A stretch of 64,000 nt of DNA from Shewanella profunda (GCF_023283765.1 NZ_JAKILG010000014.1:30077-94076); one strand, 5' to 3'. Positions 25,849 through 36,192 are shown, counted from the first letter of the stretch. A program made the numbers and translations. The notes: generated by a model not told the origin, from the letters alone.

Positions 25849-26742
25849 ATGTTGCCAGCTATTAGCCTTGATGGATTAATTGTGCTCGATGCTATTGATA
25901 AAAAAGGGAGTTTTTCAGCCGCGGCAGAATCGTTATTTCGAGTACCTTCAGCCTTAACCTATACAGTGCAGAAACTTGAAAGCGATTTAGGCGTAAAATT
26001 ATTTGAACGTAAGGGACAAAGGGCTGAACTGACACTTGTCGGCCAACTCGTTTTGCGCCAAGGTCGGGAGATCCTTGCTGCCACATCGCGGCTCGAAGAG
26101 GCGGTGCGCCAGTTGGAAACTGGCTGGGAGTCGTCCTTAACCTTAGCGATAGATACCGTTGTACCGATTTTACCTTTACTGCAACTAATTGGTGAGTTTA
26201 CGGAATTGGGCAAACAGGTCACGGTGAATATCAGTGAAGAGTCCTTAGGTGGAGGCTGGGATGCGCTCTATTCAGGACGCGCTGATATTGCTATTGGCGT
26301 TACCGGGGAGTTGCCAAAAGGGCAATATCATTTGGTTGAAATTGGTCATCTTGAGTTTGTATTTGCGCTTAATCCAACCCATCCCTTAGCCCAACATGGG
26401 GCGCCAATACCCACTGAAGCGCTGTTACAGTTTCCATCTATAGTGGTTGCAGATAGCTCTATGGCATTGGCACAGCGCTCGAGTGGTTTATTTGATAGTC
26501 GTCAAGTCATTCGAGTGCCGAATATGCAAACTAAGATTAAAGCGCAGCAACTGGGCTTAGGTGTGGGCTATATTCCAGCGCACCTTATTGCTAAAGAACT
26601 TGCATCGGGCGATTTGATTGCCTGTGCCGTCGAGATCCCCCGCCCCACACAGACGGTATTTTTGGCATGGCGTAAGGGGAATCAAGGCAAGGCACAAACC
26701 TGGTTTGCCGAGCGGTTACCCCATTGTGAATGGCAGTTTTAA
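25849..26742 (+). CDS. LysR family transcriptional regulator
   Basis: A 297-residue regulator. The N-terminal winged helix-turn-helix spans about 5-63 (GLIVLDAIDKKGSFSAAAE, then VPSALTYTVQKLESDLG, LFERKGQRAELT); an effector-binding periplasmic-protein-like domain follows (about 90-290, with SGRADIAIGVTG). The start is the ATG at 25849, which has AAGAGG 5 nt upstream; a GTG two codons earlier is less suitable. It is divergent from doxX-pirin, so these are the likely targets. The inducer is unknown. Confidence 0.93.
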   Translation: MLPAISLDGLIVLDAIDKKGSFSAAAESLFRVPSALTYTVQKLESDLGVKLFERKGQRAELTLVGQLVLRQGREILAATSRLEEAVRQLETGWESSLTLAIDTVVPILPLLQLIGEFTELGKQVTVNISEESLGGGWDALYSGRADIAIGVTGELPKGQYHLVEIGHLEFVFALNPTHPLAQHGAPIPTEALLQFPSIVVADSSMALAQRSSGLFDSRQVIRVPNMQTKIKAQQLGLGVGYIPAHLIAKELASGDLIACAVEIPRPTQTVFLAWRKGNQGKAQTWFAERLPHCEWQF

Positions 26743-26801
26743 CATGACAGTTCATAAATATACCCTAGGATTCTTAGGGCTTATTCTCGCCGGTAATGTG
26801 C

Positions 26802-28553
26802 TTAAAGTTGGCCAGAGCGCTTTAAATGGCTAGTGTAGTGAACATGTGGAGATAAAAAGTCCGCTAAATTAGGTGATCTATTTAAGAAGCGAATAAATGC
26901 CTGTGGCAGGGTGAGGGATCCCATCGATTCCTGCCAGCTTGCCTGTAACAGAGGGGAATAGCCTTCTTTACCTGCGGCCGTATATGAGGTAGATACACCA
27001 ACATACAAAGACTCTGGTTGGACGGGATACCAAAGCAATTGGCTATCCTGCTGCATCATTTCGAGTTTAAATAAGCGCTCGCCCAGTGGTCGTCTACCAT
27101 CATAGTAATAACGTAAGCCATAGGTATAAGGGAAACTGCCTGCCCCAGTGCCTCGTACACTATTATTGGTTGCAGCATTAATTGCCGATTCAAGTGCTTG
27201 ATAGAGGAACTGGCCCTGAATTTCATATTTCACTAGAGGTAATTCAAACGGCAACAATTGCCCCATTACATCCGCTAGGGTCAATTGTCCTTGGGCAACC
27301 GACTGGCGTACGCCGCCGGCATTATGCAATGCAAAGTTCACCCTAGGATCTTCAATTTTAGCCTCTTGGAACATACTTCGGCTCACCCAAGGTGCGACTT
27401 CACTGCCATGGGGCAACGCTTTTGATGGCAAGCGAGTGTGGACTAAATTTTTAGGGACGAATGCAAGAACTTTATTTTCCATTTCGGCAATCGCAGGGCG
27501 ATAAATATCATTAATGATCCCTACGATATCTTCATCTGTGTCATCCCAATAAATATGGGGATGACGGCAGAGTTGTTGACGTACAGCTTGGTAATCTGAA
27601 TCGCTCACACTCATGCTCGAACTTAGGATAAAGTGCTGATCAAGCATAAAATAGTTGCCGCCCTCGAGTTGGACAAATCGGCCATTGGCGTCAAATTCGA
27701 TCTGAGCTAAGCCTATGGTCTCTGCGTATTTTCCTGCATGGACAATTGGCGTGCCATTGACGACTTCACCATAGGGCAGGTTGCTTAAACCTAAATCGCG
27801 AAAATCCCCCTGCAAAGTATGGGTGTGCCCACCAACAATAAGGCTAATACCTGAGACTTGTTCTGCGAGCCTTTTATCCTGATCTAACCCTAAGTGACTC
27901 AGCACAATAATATGTTGAATCCCTTGGGTATGCAGATAAGCCACAGTTCGTGCTGTGGTTGCTACGGCATCCACAAAATGGGTATCAGGATCGGGACGGG
28001 CAATTTCTTTCATTTGATCTAAAGTAATGCCAATGATGGCCATCTTTTGATCATAAAAGGGTTTTACGATATAGGTTGCCAGTTGTTGTTCATGGTCATA
28101 GGCCAAGATATTAGGCACGCCACATAAACAACCCGGTTTATTAATATCCTCTTGGCTTAAATCCATATTGCCTGCAAGCAAAGGAAAATCAATTTGCTTG
28201 GCAAAATCGGCAAGGCGAGCGTTACCCTCGTCAATATCGTGATTGCCGATAACCATAGCATCGGGTGCTAGCAGATTGAGTAAGTGGGCGTTGGCCTTGC
28301 CTTTAAAATGGCTGAAATACAGCGTGCCCTGGAAACTGTCACCACCGTGTAGGAAAATAAAAGGCGTATCGGTTTGTGCAGCGGCGTGACGCGCTTTTGT
28401 TATGTGATGGCCGATGCGGGCATAACCACCGCTATGGCTAGTCACATCTAGCTTATGCTGGCCCATATTAAGGCTAAATTGGACGCGGCTGGGTTCAAAA
28501 TTTGAGTGTGTATCGTTGATGTGCGCGAGTGAGAGAATGTAGCCCTGTGTCAT
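26802..28553 (-). CDS. Bifunctional metallophosphatase/5'-nucleotidase family protein
   Basis: A 583-residue UshA-type enzyme. The N-terminal calcineurin-like metallophosphatase carries LAHINDTHSNF, FLHGGDSFQGTLYF, VIGNHDIDEG and IVGGHTHTLQGDF; the C-terminal 5'-nucleotidase substrate domain (about 330-550) has NFALHNAGGVRQSVAQGQLT. Family members dephosphorylate nucleotides or cleave cyclic nucleotides. No signal peptide is visible (the protein starts MTQGYILSLAHIND), unlike periplasmic UshA, so it appears cytoplasmic. The C-terminal end overlaps a short plus-strand frame of doubtful value. Confidence 0.92.
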   Translation of the reverse strand: MTQGYILSLAHINDTHSNFEPSRVQFSLNMGQHKLDVTSHSGGYARIGHHITKARHAAAQTDTPFIFLHGGDSFQGTLYFSHFKGKANAHLLNLLAPDAMVIGNHDIDEGNARLADFAKQIDFPLLAGNMDLSQEDINKPGCLCGVPNILAYDHEQQLATYIVKPFYDQKMAIIGITLDQMKEIARPDPDTHFVDAVATTARTVAYLHTQGIQHIIVLSHLGLDQDKRLAEQVSGISLIVGGHTHTLQGDFRDLGLSNLPYGEVVNGTPIVHAGKYAETIGLAQIEFDANGRFVQLEGGNYFMLDQHFILSSSMSVSDSDYQAVRQQLCRHPHIYWDDTDEDIVGIINDIYRPAIAEMENKVLAFVPKNLVHTRLPSKALPHGSEVAPWVSRSMFQEAKIEDPRVNFALHNAGGVRQSVAQGQLTLADVMGQLLPFELPLVKYEIQGQFLYQALESAINAATNNSVRGTGAGSFPYTYGLRYYYDGRRPLGERLFKLEMMQQDSQLLWYPVQPESLYVGVSTSYTAAGKEGYSPLLQASWQESMGSLTLPQAFIRFLNRSPNLADFLSPHVHYTSHLKRSGQL

Positions 28554-28643
28554 AACTTACCTCTTTTACGGCGGGAGAGTATATACCCAAGTGACCTCAA
28601 AATGCGAGACTCAGAGCGATTTGAATATCCTCCCTAAAACAAC

Positions 28644-28664
28644 AAAGGGAGCTAGGCTCCCTTT
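28644..28664 (-). terminator. Hairpin after the CNNM/CBS gene
   Basis: AAAGGGAGC and GCTCCCTTT form a perfect 9-bp stem with a TAG loop. The minus-strand tail is moderately T-rich (TTTGTTGTTTTA). Likely terminator for the gene ending at 28693. Confidence 0.65.
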
Positions 28665-28692
28665 CTATTAACAAGCGCTAAATGACATGATA

Positions 28693-29784
28693 TTAACCCG
28701 ATCTGGCCTCATCATCATCGGCAGCGGCTTCAAAATCACCGTCATCGGAGAGGCGAATGCCTTTTTGCTTCATGCGTTTGGCCCATAATTTACGCGCTAA
28801 CTGTTGCATATCAGTGGCCGGATCATTCACATCAACAATCTCTAAACCTAGCATAGATTCAATAATGTCTTCTTGTGTCACGATACCTTGGCTACTGCCG
28901 TATTCATTAACGACCATGGCAATTTGCGTATTACGCTTAATCATTCGTTCGAATAATGGCAGAATTTTTGCGGTTTCTGGCACCACAAATAGATTGCGTT
29001 TTAGCTCCCCAATCGGTGCATCTGGGGTGTAACGCTCGGCCAACAGTACATCGGTACGGGTTATATAACCAATAATATCATCGTGATCCTGATCGTATAC
29101 TGGAATGCGAGTAAAAGGTTTATCACGGTACTCTTGAACAAACTCATTCTGGGTAAGGTCAACGGGTAGTGAAAACATCACAGTGCGCGGCGTCATAATG
29201 GCGGTTACTGGCATATCACGCACCTTCAGCATTTGAGTCAAAATTTTTGACTCTTGCTCATCAAGTTCGCCTGATTCATGGCCAATTTTTGCCATAGCAC
29301 TCATTTCTTGGCGAATATATTGACCTTCTTCACCTTTACCTAAAAAGTAAGTTACTTTTAGTGACAACCAAATTAAGGGTTTAGTTATACGCTTCATCCA
29401 GGTGATCGCAATAGAAACACTCGGCGCAAGGCGACGCCAATGGTTTGCACCCACAGATTTAGGAATAATTTCTGAGAAGAATAGGATAATAAAAGTTAAC
29501 ACACCTGAGAAAACACCCAGCATTTCATCCCCAAACACTTTTGCTGCCTGTGCACCCGCAACGGCTGCACCTACGGTATGGGCAATGGTGTTTAAGGTGA
29601 GAATAGACACTAAAGGCGCTTCAACGTTCTCTTTGAGTTTACGTAACCTTGCTGCGGCAGCACTGTCAGTATGCTCAAGTGAGGCGATATAACTCGGGGT
29701 AACCGAAAGCAAAACAGCTTCGAATACACTGCACAGAAAAGAAACCGCGACAGCGACAAGCACTATAATGATGAGGGTTAACAT
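28693..29784 (-). CDS. CNNM/CorC-type membrane protein with CBS pair
   Basis: A 363-residue inner-membrane protein. The DUF21/CNNM domain (about 1-165) has several helices and the [14 protein letters not shown] motif; two CBS domains follow (about 190-310, with [37 protein letters not shown] and [20 protein letters not shown]). It lacks the C-terminal CorC/HlyC domain of longer relatives. Such proteins take part in Mg2+ or Co2+ homeostasis. The C-terminus is acidic. It is divergent from rlmN. Confidence 0.92.
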   Translation of the reverse strand: MLTLIIIVLVAVAVSFLCSVFEAVLLSVTPSYIASLEHTDSAAAARLRKLKENVEAPLVSILTLNTIAHTVGAAVAGAQAAKVFGDEMLGVFSGVLTFIILFFSEIIPKSVGANHWRRLAPSVSIAITWMKRITKPLIWLSLKVTYFLGKGEEGQYIRQEMSAMAKIGHESGELDEQESKILTQMLKVRDMPVTAIMTPRTVMFSLPVDLTQNEFVQEYRDKPFTRIPVYDQDHDDIIGYITRTDVLLAERYTPDAPIGELKRNLFVVPETAKILPLFERMIKRNTQIAMVVNEYGSSQGIVTQEDIIESMLGLEIVDVNDPATDMQQLARKLWAKRMKQKGIRLSDDGDFEAAADDDEARSG

Positions 29785-29928
29785 ATAGGTGGTATTACAA
29801 CTCCGTATTTTAGGCCAACATTAGCCCAACGGGATTCTATCATAGTCGAGTCGTGTTGCTGGCTAAAAATTTTTTGCGTCTGTATAATTCGCCGCCCTGT
29901 TGCAGGTTTTGGTGTTGAGGTTAGTCAT

Positions 29929-31050
29929 ATGAGTGAAAAAAAGATCAATTTATTAGACCTTGATCGTAAGGCAATGCGTGCATTATTTGCAGATTTAGGG
30001 GAAAAGCCCTTCCGTGCCGATCAGCTCATGAAATGGATCTATCATTTCGGTGTCAGTGACTTCGAAGAGATGACTAACATAAACAAAGTGTTGCGCCAAA
30101 AATTGGCCGCACGTTGTGAAATTGTTGCACCAGAAATTTCCAGTTTCCAAAAGTCTATCGATGGCACGATTAAGTTTGCGATTCATGTTGGTGAAGGGCA
30201 AGAAGTTGAGACTGTTTATATCCCTGAGGATGACCGTGCAACCTTGTGTGTATCATCTCAGGTGGGTTGTGCGCTTGAATGTACGTTCTGCTCAACCGCC
30301 CAGCAAGGTTTTAATCGCAATCTAACCGTGTCCGAAATCGTGGGTCAAATCTGGCGTGTTTCGCACTTCTTGGGTTTTGCAAAGGATACTGGCGATCGTC
30401 CTATCACCAATGTGGTGATGATGGGGATGGGCGAGCCACTACTTAATTTAGCCAACGTCATTCCTGCAATGGACATTATGCTCGATGATTTTGGCTTTAG
30501 CTTATCAAAACGCCGTGTAACCTTATCTACTTCCGGTGTTGTGCCTGCGCTTGATAAACTGGGTGACGCCCTCGATGTGGCATTAGCTGTGAGCATTCAC
30601 GCCCCTAATGATGAGCTGCGGGATATCTTAGTACCAGTGAATAAAAAATATCCACTGCAGGAGTTTCTTGCGGGGATCCGTCGTTACATTGCTAAATCTA
30701 ATGCGAACCGTGGCCGTGTAACCGTTGAATATGTGATGCTCGATCATATCAACGACAGCACTGAACAAGCTCATGAGTTGGCAAAGTTAATGAAAGATAC
30801 GCCTTGTAAGGTGAATTTAATTCCCTTTAACCCGTATCCTGGCTCCCCCTATGGCCGTTCATCTAACTCTCGTATTGATCGTTTCTCAAAAGTGTTAATG
30901 GAATATGGCTTAACAGTGATAGTCCGTAAGACCCGTGGTGACGATATTGATGCCGCCTGTGGTCAGTTAGCTGGCGATATTCGCGATAGAACGAAGCGTT
31001 TAGCAAAAAAACGCATGCAAGAAAATCAGATTTCAGTCACAATGAATTAA
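29929..31050 (+). CDS. rlmN: 23S rRNA/tRNA adenine-C2 methyltransferase RlmN
   Basis: A radical-SAM enzyme that methylates A2503 of 23S rRNA and A37 of some tRNAs. The cluster motif is CALECTFC (Cys114, Cys118, Cys121), preceded by [24 protein letters not shown] and [16 protein letters not shown] follow, and the C-terminal catalytic cysteine lies in DIDAACGQL. The length (373) is standard. GAGG precedes the ATG. A TATAAT hexamer at 29883-29888 is a probable -10. It is the first gene of a plus-strand block with pilW and rodZ. Confidence 0.97.
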   Translation: MSEKKINLLDLDRKAMRALFADLGEKPFRADQLMKWIYHFGVSDFEEMTNINKVLRQKLAARCEIVAPEISSFQKSIDGTIKFAIHVGEGQEVETVYIPEDDRATLCVSSQVGCALECTFCSTAQQGFNRNLTVSEIVGQIWRVSHFLGFAKDTGDRPITNVVMMGMGEPLLNLANVIPAMDIMLDDFGFSLSKRRVTLSTSGVVPALDKLGDALDVALAVSIHAPNDELRDILVPVNKKYPLQEFLAGIRRYIAKSNANRGRVTVEYVMLDHINDSTEQAHELAKLMKDTPCKVNLIPFNPYPGSPYGRSSNSRIDRFSKVLMEYGLTVIVRKTRGDDIDAACGQLAGDIRDRTKRLAKKRMQENQISVTMN

Positions 31051-31082
31051 CTCTTTGTTTGCACAGATTTATAGGCTTGCCC

Positions 31083-31871
31083 ATGAAGCATGGATTGTCA
31101 GGGTTTTCATTAGCAATCACCTTGTCATTAGTCATGACAGGGTGTGTAACTGAGCGTACATATACAGGAACAGATATTCCGGTATCAGAGCGAAAATTAG
31201 ATAGAGTCGCCGCGGCCCGGGAGCGAATGCAGCTCGGTTTAACCTATTTGAATCGAGGTAACTCGGAACAAGCTAAATACAATCTTGATAAAGCTGTAGA
31301 ATATGCGCCAGAGCTTGAGGATGTTCACGTTGCAATGGCCTATTACTACCAAACCGTGGGTGATCTCGTTCGTACCGAACAAGCGTACCAGAAAGCCATT
31401 AGTACTAAGGACGCCTCTGGCGATTCCATGAATAATTTTGGGGTGTTTTTGTGTCAGCAAAAGCAATACGAAAAAGCTGAAAAAATGTTTTTGGCCGCAA
31501 TAGAAATGCCCAAATATACGCGCACCGCTTCGAGCTATGAAAACTTAGGTTTATGCAGTCGAGAGTCGGGTACAGCAGAAAAGGCACGACAGTATTTTCA
31601 GATGGCGTTAAAGTATGATCCGAGACGTTCGGTATCATTGCTGGAGCTTGCTGAGCTTGAGACTGAACAGGGTGATTTTATTCAGGCGCGTAACCAATTA
31701 GCGCGGTATCATCAAGTGGCAGCTCAGACTCCAGAGAGTTTAGCGCTCGGAATAAAAATAGAGCAGGCAATGAATGATGATGCTGCCGTTAAGACATTTG
31801 GTATTTTATTGCTTGCCAAATTTCCAGCATCACCTCAGGCCAAGCAATACAGAGTTAATTTGCATCAATGA
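31083..31871 (+). CDS. pilW: Type IV pilus biogenesis/stability lipoprotein PilW (PilF)
   Basis: A 262-residue TPR lipoprotein that helps assemble the PilQ secretin in the outer membrane. The lipobox is SLVMTGC (Cys21), after a signal sequence. At least four TPR units are visible (ERMQLGLTYLNRGNSEQAKYN and onward, including NFGVFLCQQKQYEKAEKMF). The start is placed at the ATG 31083 at the head of the signal sequence; an upstream TTG would add eight residues. It lies just after rlmN and overlaps the next gene by 4 nt (ATGA). Confidence 0.93.
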   Translation: MKHGLSGFSLAITLSLVMTGCVTERTYTGTDIPVSERKLDRVAAARERMQLGLTYLNRGNSEQAKYNLDKAVEYAPELEDVHVAMAYYYQTVGDLVRTEQAYQKAISTKDASGDSMNNFGVFLCQQKQYEKAEKMFLAAIEMPKYTRTASSYENLGLCSRESGTAEKARQYFQMALKYDPRRSVSLLELAELETEQGDFIQARNQLARYHQVAAQTPESLALGIKIEQAMNDDAAVKTFGILLLAKFPASPQAKQYRVNLHQ

Positions 31872-32974
31872 AAGATCACGAAACCAATGCGTCAGTTGGA
31901 CTTAACGAAGCAGAATCAACGACGCCTGATGTAACGCTCGGAAAAATTTTAAAAAACGCCCGTGAGGAAAAGGGACTCAGCATTGCAGATACCGCAGTGA
32001 AATTGCATTTGCGTCCGGGTATTGTTGAAGATCTTGAAGCCGATAATTTTACTAATATAGCTTCTCCCACTTATGTTCGTGGTTACGTGAAAAACTATGC
32101 TCGCATGGTGGGTGTCGACTATGCACTTATTCAAGCCTGTCTCGCTAAGCAAGTGCCATTAGTGACGTCACCTGCAATGCAAAGCTTTTCACGCAAGACA
32201 AGCTATCAAGCGAGCGACACTAAATTAAAGTGGGTAAGCATATTTATTGTCATCGTATTACTGGGACTGCTGGTTGTGTGGTGGATGCAAAAATCGACAT
32301 TACTCACCACTGTTGACGTATCTCAACCTACAGTGGAAGAAGTCGCGGCGGCAAACCTGACTCTACCTGGAGATGTGTTACTGACTGAAACCGATGTAAG
32401 CCAAGGACTCAGTGATATCGCTGTCAATGGCGCTATGGCAACAGACGGTCCGATCAAGGATACGGATGCAAGCACTATTGATACAAATGCGATAGATACT
32501 GACGTGGTAGATACTGAAGCGATAGAGACTGGCACTGTAACGGCTGGAAACACCCATAATGCCGCTAATCGTGATTACGGTGTGCCTGCGCAAAATGTTA
32601 CTTCAAATCAAGCTGTGGTAGCCAATACTTCTAACGTCAACAGTGCTAATGAAACCCCACCACGTAATATGTCTACAATCCAGTCTTCTTCTGCTAGTGT
32701 CCCTACACAGGAAACAATAGCAGTCGCTGGCCAGTCTAATTTGAACATCCAACTCGCAGGTGATTGCTGGATTAATATCCTTGATGCCAAAGGTAAAGTA
32801 TTAGTGGATGGTGTAAGAGGTGCAGGGGCAAATATTCAAGTAAGTGGCGTAGCACCGTTTAAAGTTATTCTAGGTGCACCCCACGTAGCGACGCTAAGTA
32901 TGGATGGTCAAGTCGTAAGCCTAGCTGATTTTCCTAAAGGCCGTGTTGCTCGTTTAACTCTTCCTAAAGCGTAA
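31868..32974 (+). CDS. rodZ: RodZ-family cytoskeletal/HTH membrane protein
   Basis: A 368-residue bitopic protein linking MreB to the cell envelope in rod-shape control. Domains: cytoplasmic Cro-like HTH (about 23-92; LGKILKNAREEKGLSIADTA, SPTYVRGYVKNYARMVGVD), one membrane helix (122-140), a long Thr/Asn/Asp/Ser-rich periplasmic linker (about 145-285) and a C-terminal DUF4115 domain (about 290-368, CWINILDAKGKVLVDGV). The linker contains four tandem 5-residue units encoded by a 15-bp repeat. Coupled to pilW by an ATGA overlap and followed 49 bp later by ispG. Confidence 0.93.
   Translation: MKDHETNASVGLNEAESTTPDVTLGKILKNAREEKGLSIADTAVKLHLRPGIVEDLEADNFTNIASPTYVRGYVKNYARMVGVDYALIQACLAKQVPLVTSPAMQSFSRKTSYQASDTKLKWVSIFIVIVLLGLLVVWWMQKSTLLTTVDVSQPTVEEVAAANLTLPGDVLLTETDVSQGLSDIAVNGAMATDGPIKDTDASTIDTNAIDTDVVDTEAIETGTVTAGNTHNAANRDYGVPAQNVTSNQAVVANTSNVNSANETPPRNMSTIQSSSASVPTQETIAVAGQSNLNIQLAGDCWINILDAKGKVLVDGVRGAGANIQVSGVAPFKVILGAPHVATLSMDGQVVSLADFPKGRVARLTLPKA
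32480..32539 (+). repeat. Degenerate 15-bp tandem repeat (4 units) inside rodZ
   Basis: Four consecutive 15-bp units encode DTNAI, DTDVV, DTEAI and ETGTV (residues 205-224). Most begin GATAC or GAGAC. The units are in frame, so loss or gain would change only the linker length. Confidence 0.7.
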
Positions 32975-33023
32975 AACTTGATAACAGGCGCAGCAGAACG
33001 TACCGAAATAGAGCGTATTAAGT

Positions 33024-34139
33024 ATGTATAATGAAACTCCCATAAAAAGACGTCCTTCCACCCGCATTTATGTGGGTAAAGTACCGATTGGTGATGGTGC
33101 GCCGATTGCCGTTCAGTCAATGACCAATACTAAGACGACCGATGTTGAGGCAACCATTGCCCAAATTCGCGCCCTAGAGAAAGTCGGTGCCGATATAGTG
33201 CGTATCTCTGTACCGACTATGGATGCCGCTGAAGCCTTTAAACTCATTAAACAAGCGGTTAATGTGCCTTTAGTGGCCGACATTCATTTCGATTACCGCA
33301 TTGCCTTAAAAGTCGCCGAATATGGCGTCGATTGTCTGCGCATTAACCCTGGCAATATTGGCAATGAAGAGCGTATCCGTAGTGTAGTGGAATGCGCCCG
33401 TGACAATAATATTCCTATCCGTATTGGTGTGAATGGCGGTTCATTAGAAAAAGATCTGATGGACAAGTATAAAGAGCCAACACCTGAAGCCTTGCTTGAA
33501 TCGGCCATGCGCCATGTGGATATTCTGGATAGGTTGAACTTCGACCAATTCAAGGTCAGCGTGAAAGCCTCTGATGTATTCCTCGCAGTTGAATCCTATC
33601 GCTTATTGGCAAAACAAATTCGCCAACCTCTGCATTTAGGTATTACCGAAGCCGGTGGTGCTCGCGCAGGTTCAGTGAAATCAGCGGTGGGTTTAGGTAT
33701 GTTATTGGCCGAAGGTATAGGGGATACGTTACGTATTTCCCTTGCAGCGGATCCCGTCGAAGAAATCAAAGTCGGTTTTGATATCTTAAAGTCGCTACGT
33801 ATTCGTAGTCGCGGTATTAACTTTATTGCCTGCCCATCCTGTTCTCGCCAAGAGTTCGATGTGATCAACACTGTTAATGAGTTAGAACGTCGCCTCGAAG
33901 ATGTCACTACCGCGATGGATGTATCGATCATCGGTTGTGTGGTCAATGGACCTGGTGAAGCCTTAGTATCCCATATTGGCTTGACTGGTGGGCATCGTAA
34001 GAGTGGTTACTACGATGAGGGTGAGCGTCAAAAAGAACGTTTTGATAACGACAATTTAGTCGATTCCCTCGAAGCGAAAATTCGCGCTAAGGCGAGCCAA
34101 CTGGCAAACCGTATCCAAGTAAAAGATACAACCGAGTAA
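33024..34139 (+). CDS. ispG: 4-hydroxy-3-methylbut-2-enyl diphosphate synthase (flavodoxin)
   Basis: IspG is the penultimate enzyme of the MEP isoprenoid pathway, reducing MEcPP to HMBPP with a [4Fe-4S] cluster. The 371-residue protein begins with an N-terminal TIM barrel ([20 protein letters not shown]) and ends with the cluster region: [13 protein letters not shown] provides two cysteines and [12 protein letters not shown] the third, with the conserved glutamate nearby. Length and motifs are standard. It lies between rodZ and hisS, the usual order. Confidence 0.97.
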   Translation: MYNETPIKRRPSTRIYVGKVPIGDGAPIAVQSMTNTKTTDVEATIAQIRALEKVGADIVRISVPTMDAAEAFKLIKQAVNVPLVADIHFDYRIALKVAEYGVDCLRINPGNIGNEERIRSVVECARDNNIPIRIGVNGGSLEKDLMDKYKEPTPEALLESAMRHVDILDRLNFDQFKVSVKASDVFLAVESYRLLAKQIRQPLHLGITEAGGARAGSVKSAVGLGMLLAEGIGDTLRISLAADPVEEIKVGFDILKSLRIRSRGINFIACPSCSRQEFDVINTVNELERRLEDVTTAMDVSIIGCVVNGPGEALVSHIGLTGGHRKSGYYDEGERQKERFDNDNLVDSLEAKIRAKASQLANRIQVKDTTE

Positions 34140-34173
34140 AATGTGCGCATTAGTGCCAGAGACTTTGAAGTGT

Positions 34174-34205
34174 GCCCCGAAACCGATGGGGCCATTTTAC
34201 GTTTT
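34174..34205 (+). terminator. Weak terminator after ispG
   Basis: GCCCC (34174-34178) and GGGGC (34188-34192) form a 5-bp stem, followed by CATTTTACGTTTTG. It lies just before the hisS promoter. Confidence 0.4.
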
Positions 34206-34224
34206 GTCTTGAGGCGTCTATAAT
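34196..34224 (+). promoter_or_regulatory. Predicted sigma-70 promoter of hisS
   Basis: TTTACG (34196-34201) and a perfect TATAAT (34219-34224) are separated by 17 bp. The predicted start is about 40 bp upstream of the hisS GTG. Confidence 0.6.
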
Positions 34225-34270
34225 GCGGGACATTTTTTATTAATTTAGCGAAATCGGACGAGTCGATACA

Positions 34271-35548
34271 GTGGCAAAACAGATCCAAGCGATTCGCGGA
34301 ATGAATGACATTCTGCCAACCCAAAGTCCTCTATGGCAAAAAGTAGAAGCGGTACTACGTTCGAGCGTCAGTGCTTATGGCTACAGCGAAATCCGCACTC
34401 CAATAGTGGAAGATACCGATCTTTTTAAACGCTCTATCGGTGAAGTAACTGATATTGTTGAAAAAGAAATGTACACCTTCGAAGATCGTAATGGCGATAG
34501 TCTGACCTTACGTCCCGAAGGAACGGCTTCTACTGTGCGTGCGGGTAACGAGCATGGTTTGCTCTATAACCAAGAACAGCGCCTGTGGTATATGGGTCCA
34601 ATGTTCCGCCATGAGCGTCCACAAAAGGGGCGTTACCGTCAATTCCACCAGTTTGGTGTTGAAGTTTATGGTATCGGTAGCGCAGATATTGACGCCGAAG
34701 TGCTTATGTTATCGGCGCGTTTGTGGGAAAAACTGGGGATAAGCGAGCATGTCACTCTTGAGCTCAATACTCTGGGCGATCCTGCTGAGCGTGCGGCTTA
34801 CCGCGATGCCTTGATTGCCTTTTTAGAGCAGCATAAAGATAAGTTAGATGAAGACAGTCAGCGCCGTATGTACAGTAATCCACTGCGCGTACTGGATTCT
34901 AAAGATCCTCAAGTCCAGGGGATTCTAGCCGATGCGCCAGCACTGATGGATTACTTAGGTGAAGAATCTTCACAACATTTTGCACAATTACGTGAACTCC
35001 TAGACGCCGTTGGCATCCAATACCGAGTTAATCCTCGCTTAGTCCGTGGTCTAGATTATTATAATCGCACTGTATTTGAATGGGTTACCAATAGCTTAGG
35101 CTCACAAGGCACTGTACTTGCGGGCGGACGCTACGATGGTTTAGTGGCGCAGTTAGGCGGTAAAGATACCCCCGCAGTCGGTTTTGCTATGGGACTTGAG
35201 CGCATTGTATTGCTGCTTGAAACCTTAGAACTCACGCAGGATATTCCAGCCGCGGTTGACGTTTATGTCATGGCAATGGGTGAAAATTGTCTTGTCGAAG
35301 CCATTAAAGTCGCGCAGGAATTACGTAGTGCTCTGCCAAGTCTTAAGGTGATGAGTCACTGTGGCGGCGGTAACGTAAAAAAACAAATGAAACGTGCTGA
35401 TAAAAGCGGTGCGAGTGTGGCATTACTGATAGGTGAAGAAGAACTTGCCGAAGGTATGGTCACAGTGAAACATTTACGCAATGACAACGAACAACAACGG
35501 GTTGCTCGAAATGCCTTAAGTGCATTTTTAGCCGAACTTACCAAATAA
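34271..35548 (+). CDS. hisS: Histidyl-tRNA synthetase
   Basis: A class II aminoacyl-tRNA synthetase of 425 residues that charges tRNA-His. Class II motifs: motif 2 in [23 protein letters not shown], the histidine-specific [15 protein letters not shown], and motif 3 in [27 protein letters not shown]. The C-terminal anticodon domain follows ([12 protein letters not shown] onward). The start is GTG ([13 protein letters not shown]), with no strong Shine-Dalgarno. Followed after 12 bp by yfgM. Confidence 0.97.
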   Translation: MAKQIQAIRGMNDILPTQSPLWQKVEAVLRSSVSAYGYSEIRTPIVEDTDLFKRSIGEVTDIVEKEMYTFEDRNGDSLTLRPEGTASTVRAGNEHGLLYNQEQRLWYMGPMFRHERPQKGRYRQFHQFGVEVYGIGSADIDAEVLMLSARLWEKLGISEHVTLELNTLGDPAERAAYRDALIAFLEQHKDKLDEDSQRRMYSNPLRVLDSKDPQVQGILADAPALMDYLGEESSQHFAQLRELLDAVGIQYRVNPRLVRGLDYYNRTVFEWVTNSLGSQGTVLAGGRYDGLVAQLGGKDTPAVGFAMGLERIVLLLETLELTQDIPAAVDVYVMAMGENCLVEAIKVAQELRSALPSLKVMSHCGGGNVKKQMKRADKSGASVALLIGEEELAEGMVTVKHLRNDNEQQRVARNALSAFLAELTK

Positions 35549-35560
35549 GGGGATGTGCGC

Positions 35561-36181
35561 GTGGAAATTTATAGCACAGAAGAACAACAAGTCGATGCTA
35601 TCAAACAGTTCTGGAAAGATTATGGAACATCCATTTTAATCGGTGCAGTCGTAGGCCTTGGTGGCTTATACGGTTGGAATTATTATTCCGATATGAAAGT
35701 TGCTCAAGCTGAGGAAGCGTCAAAAGCCTTCCAAGCCTTGACGACAAAATCTGCCGATGAAGCCGCTATGCTGGCTGGTGTTGCTGAGTTTTCTAAAAAT
35801 CACGATCAAAAGGGCTATCAGGCACTGTTGGATTTGATAGTGGCAAAAACCGCAGTAGAAGCAAAGGATTACCCTAAGGCTATTGATGCCTTGAATAAGG
35901 TGATTGCAGCTAAACCTGGTGCGAGTTTAGATACGATAGCTACCCTACGCTTAGCCCGTGTTCAAGCGGAGCAAGGTCAAATTGATGCAGGTTTAGCGAC
36001 CTTAGAACAAGTGACCGATAAAGCATTTGTAGCCCAGCGCGAAGAGTTAAAAGGTGACTTTCTGGTACGCCAAGGTGATGTTGACAAAGCAAAAACGGCT
36101 TATCAAACCGCCATGGACAACGGTGGTGTGGTAACAAGCCCAGCACTTAAAATCAAACTTGATAACCTAAATCAAGCATAA
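35561..36181 (+). CDS. yfgM: YfgM family inner-membrane TPR-like chaperone
   Basis: A 206-residue bitopic protein that associates with SecYEG and periplasmic chaperones. The N-terminus EIYSTEEQQVDAIKQFWKDYG precedes one membrane helix (about 22-40, SILIGAVVGLGGLYGW); the rest is a helical TPR-like periplasmic domain (ATLRLARVQAEQGQIDAGLATLEQV). The GTG at 35561 is chosen because AAGGGGA lies 7 nt upstream; an earlier GTG at 35555 is too close. It is between hisS and bamB, the conserved order. Confidence 0.93.
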   Translation: MEIYSTEEQQVDAIKQFWKDYGTSILIGAVVGLGGLYGWNYYSDMKVAQAEEASKAFQALTTKSADEAAMLAGVAEFSKNHDQKGYQALLDLIVAKTAVEAKDYPKAIDALNKVIAAKPGASLDTIATLRLARVQAEQGQIDAGLATLEQVTDKAFVAQREELKGDFLVRQGDVDKAKTAYQTAMDNGGVVTSPALKIKLDNLNQA

Positions 36182-36192
36182 GGGATCCCTTG

